The notes under the pieces: generated by a model
Seen by the model: only the letters and a program-made list of their open reading frames with translations
What the model was told of the DNA's origin: nothing
The model's database searches: none
Made by a program: the position numbers and the translations under genes
Source: Eutreptiella sp. 'Long Island Sound 2002'
Taxonomy: Eukaryota; Euglenozoa; Euglenophyceae; Eutreptiales; Eutreptiaceae
Direction: 5' to 3'
DNA length: 64,000 nt
Assembly: GCA_964036045.1 (NCBI GenBank)
Contig: OZ038385.1
Location: forward strand, 60,483,919 to 60,547,918
Shown here: positions 63,811-64,000 of the stretch, piece by piece
How positions within the stretch are numbered: the first letter of the stretch is position 1
Layout of the letters: each line of letters opens with the position of its first letter

Positions 63811-64000
63811 GGTCTGTGGCCCCGAGTGGCACGCGAGGGTTGGGTAACCCCGCGGCGGTGAAACGCTTTTGACGCGTTCCCGTGGGGGGCCGGCCACGGG
63901 ACGCTGCGGTGACACGCACAAGTGAGCAGGCAGGCAAGGCACTACGCTCACAAGGGCATCAATACGCCTGTGTCATATGACAAAGCGTTTCAGAATCCTT
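63811..64000 (-). repeat. Second copy of the E3 leader/5' LTR junction
   Basis: Matches 57348-57537: 60 bp of E3 leader followed by LTR from 63871. The same E3 segment therefore occurs on both sides of the PLE, as a long target duplication or a second E3 copy would produce. Confidence 0.85.

Overview
The window is eukaryotic nuclear repeat DNA with no recognisable host gene. It holds four chromodomain-type or related Ty3/gypsy LTR retrotransposons (called E1 to E4 here), one further LTR copy, one DIRS-type tyrosine-recombinase retrotransposon and one Penelope-like retroelement (PLE). Large chromovirus polyproteins, 2.3-3.2 kb LTRs and the absence of operons rule out a prokaryote. The E1 polyprotein reminds me of retroelement proteins annotated in dinoflagellate (Symbiodiniaceae-type) genomes. 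That is memory, not a search, so an alveolate or other microalgal host is only a guess.

Left half (1-29587): E1 (+ strand) runs from the tail of its 5' LTR (1-609) to its 3' LTR (about 26417-29587). It is split twice. E2 (6748-20063, + strand, two 2356-bp LTRs, 4-bp target duplication GTAA) sits inside the E1 integrase. A 5.0-kb DIRS element (20962-25997) sits at the end of the E1 chromodomain ORF. E1 is heavily decayed. E2 is younger (LTRs about 1% different by hand count, against about 2% for E1).

Middle (29588-33899): about 2.2 kb of low-information sequence with two 19-nt G tracts and one unrecognised minus-strand ORF. It is followed by a third E2-family LTR (31757-33899), cut off where E4 begins.

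Right half (33900-64000): a nested stack on the minus strand. E4 (33900-43165) has a 287-bp 3' LTR, a gag-pol broken by nonsense codons and a large extra ORF of about 905 codons after pol. It was entered by E3 (43166 onward), whose 2.95-kb LTR belongs to the E2 LTR family and whose gag and pol are nearly intact. The 5' LTR of E3 was entered by a PLE (58233-63810) with an SR-rich ORF1, an endonuclease-less RT, hammerhead-like ribozymes in its pseudo-LTRs and an inverted truncated copy. The last 190 bp repeat the E3 leader/LTR junction.

The most interesting signals are these. (1) A phage-Dam-like adenine-methyltransferase domain, familiar from DIRS elements, lies between protease and RT in the Ty3/gypsy elements; it keeps an NPPF motif in E1, with NPPW in the neighbouring DIRS. 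(2) A UAG codon is kept at the gag/pol border of E1, E2 and E3. (3) A 34-nt LTR hairpin is conserved with a compensatory pair change. (4) E4 carries an unknown ORF3. (5) DIRS inverted repeats carry a tRNA-Cys-like sequence. (6) The PLE carries three ribozyme copies.
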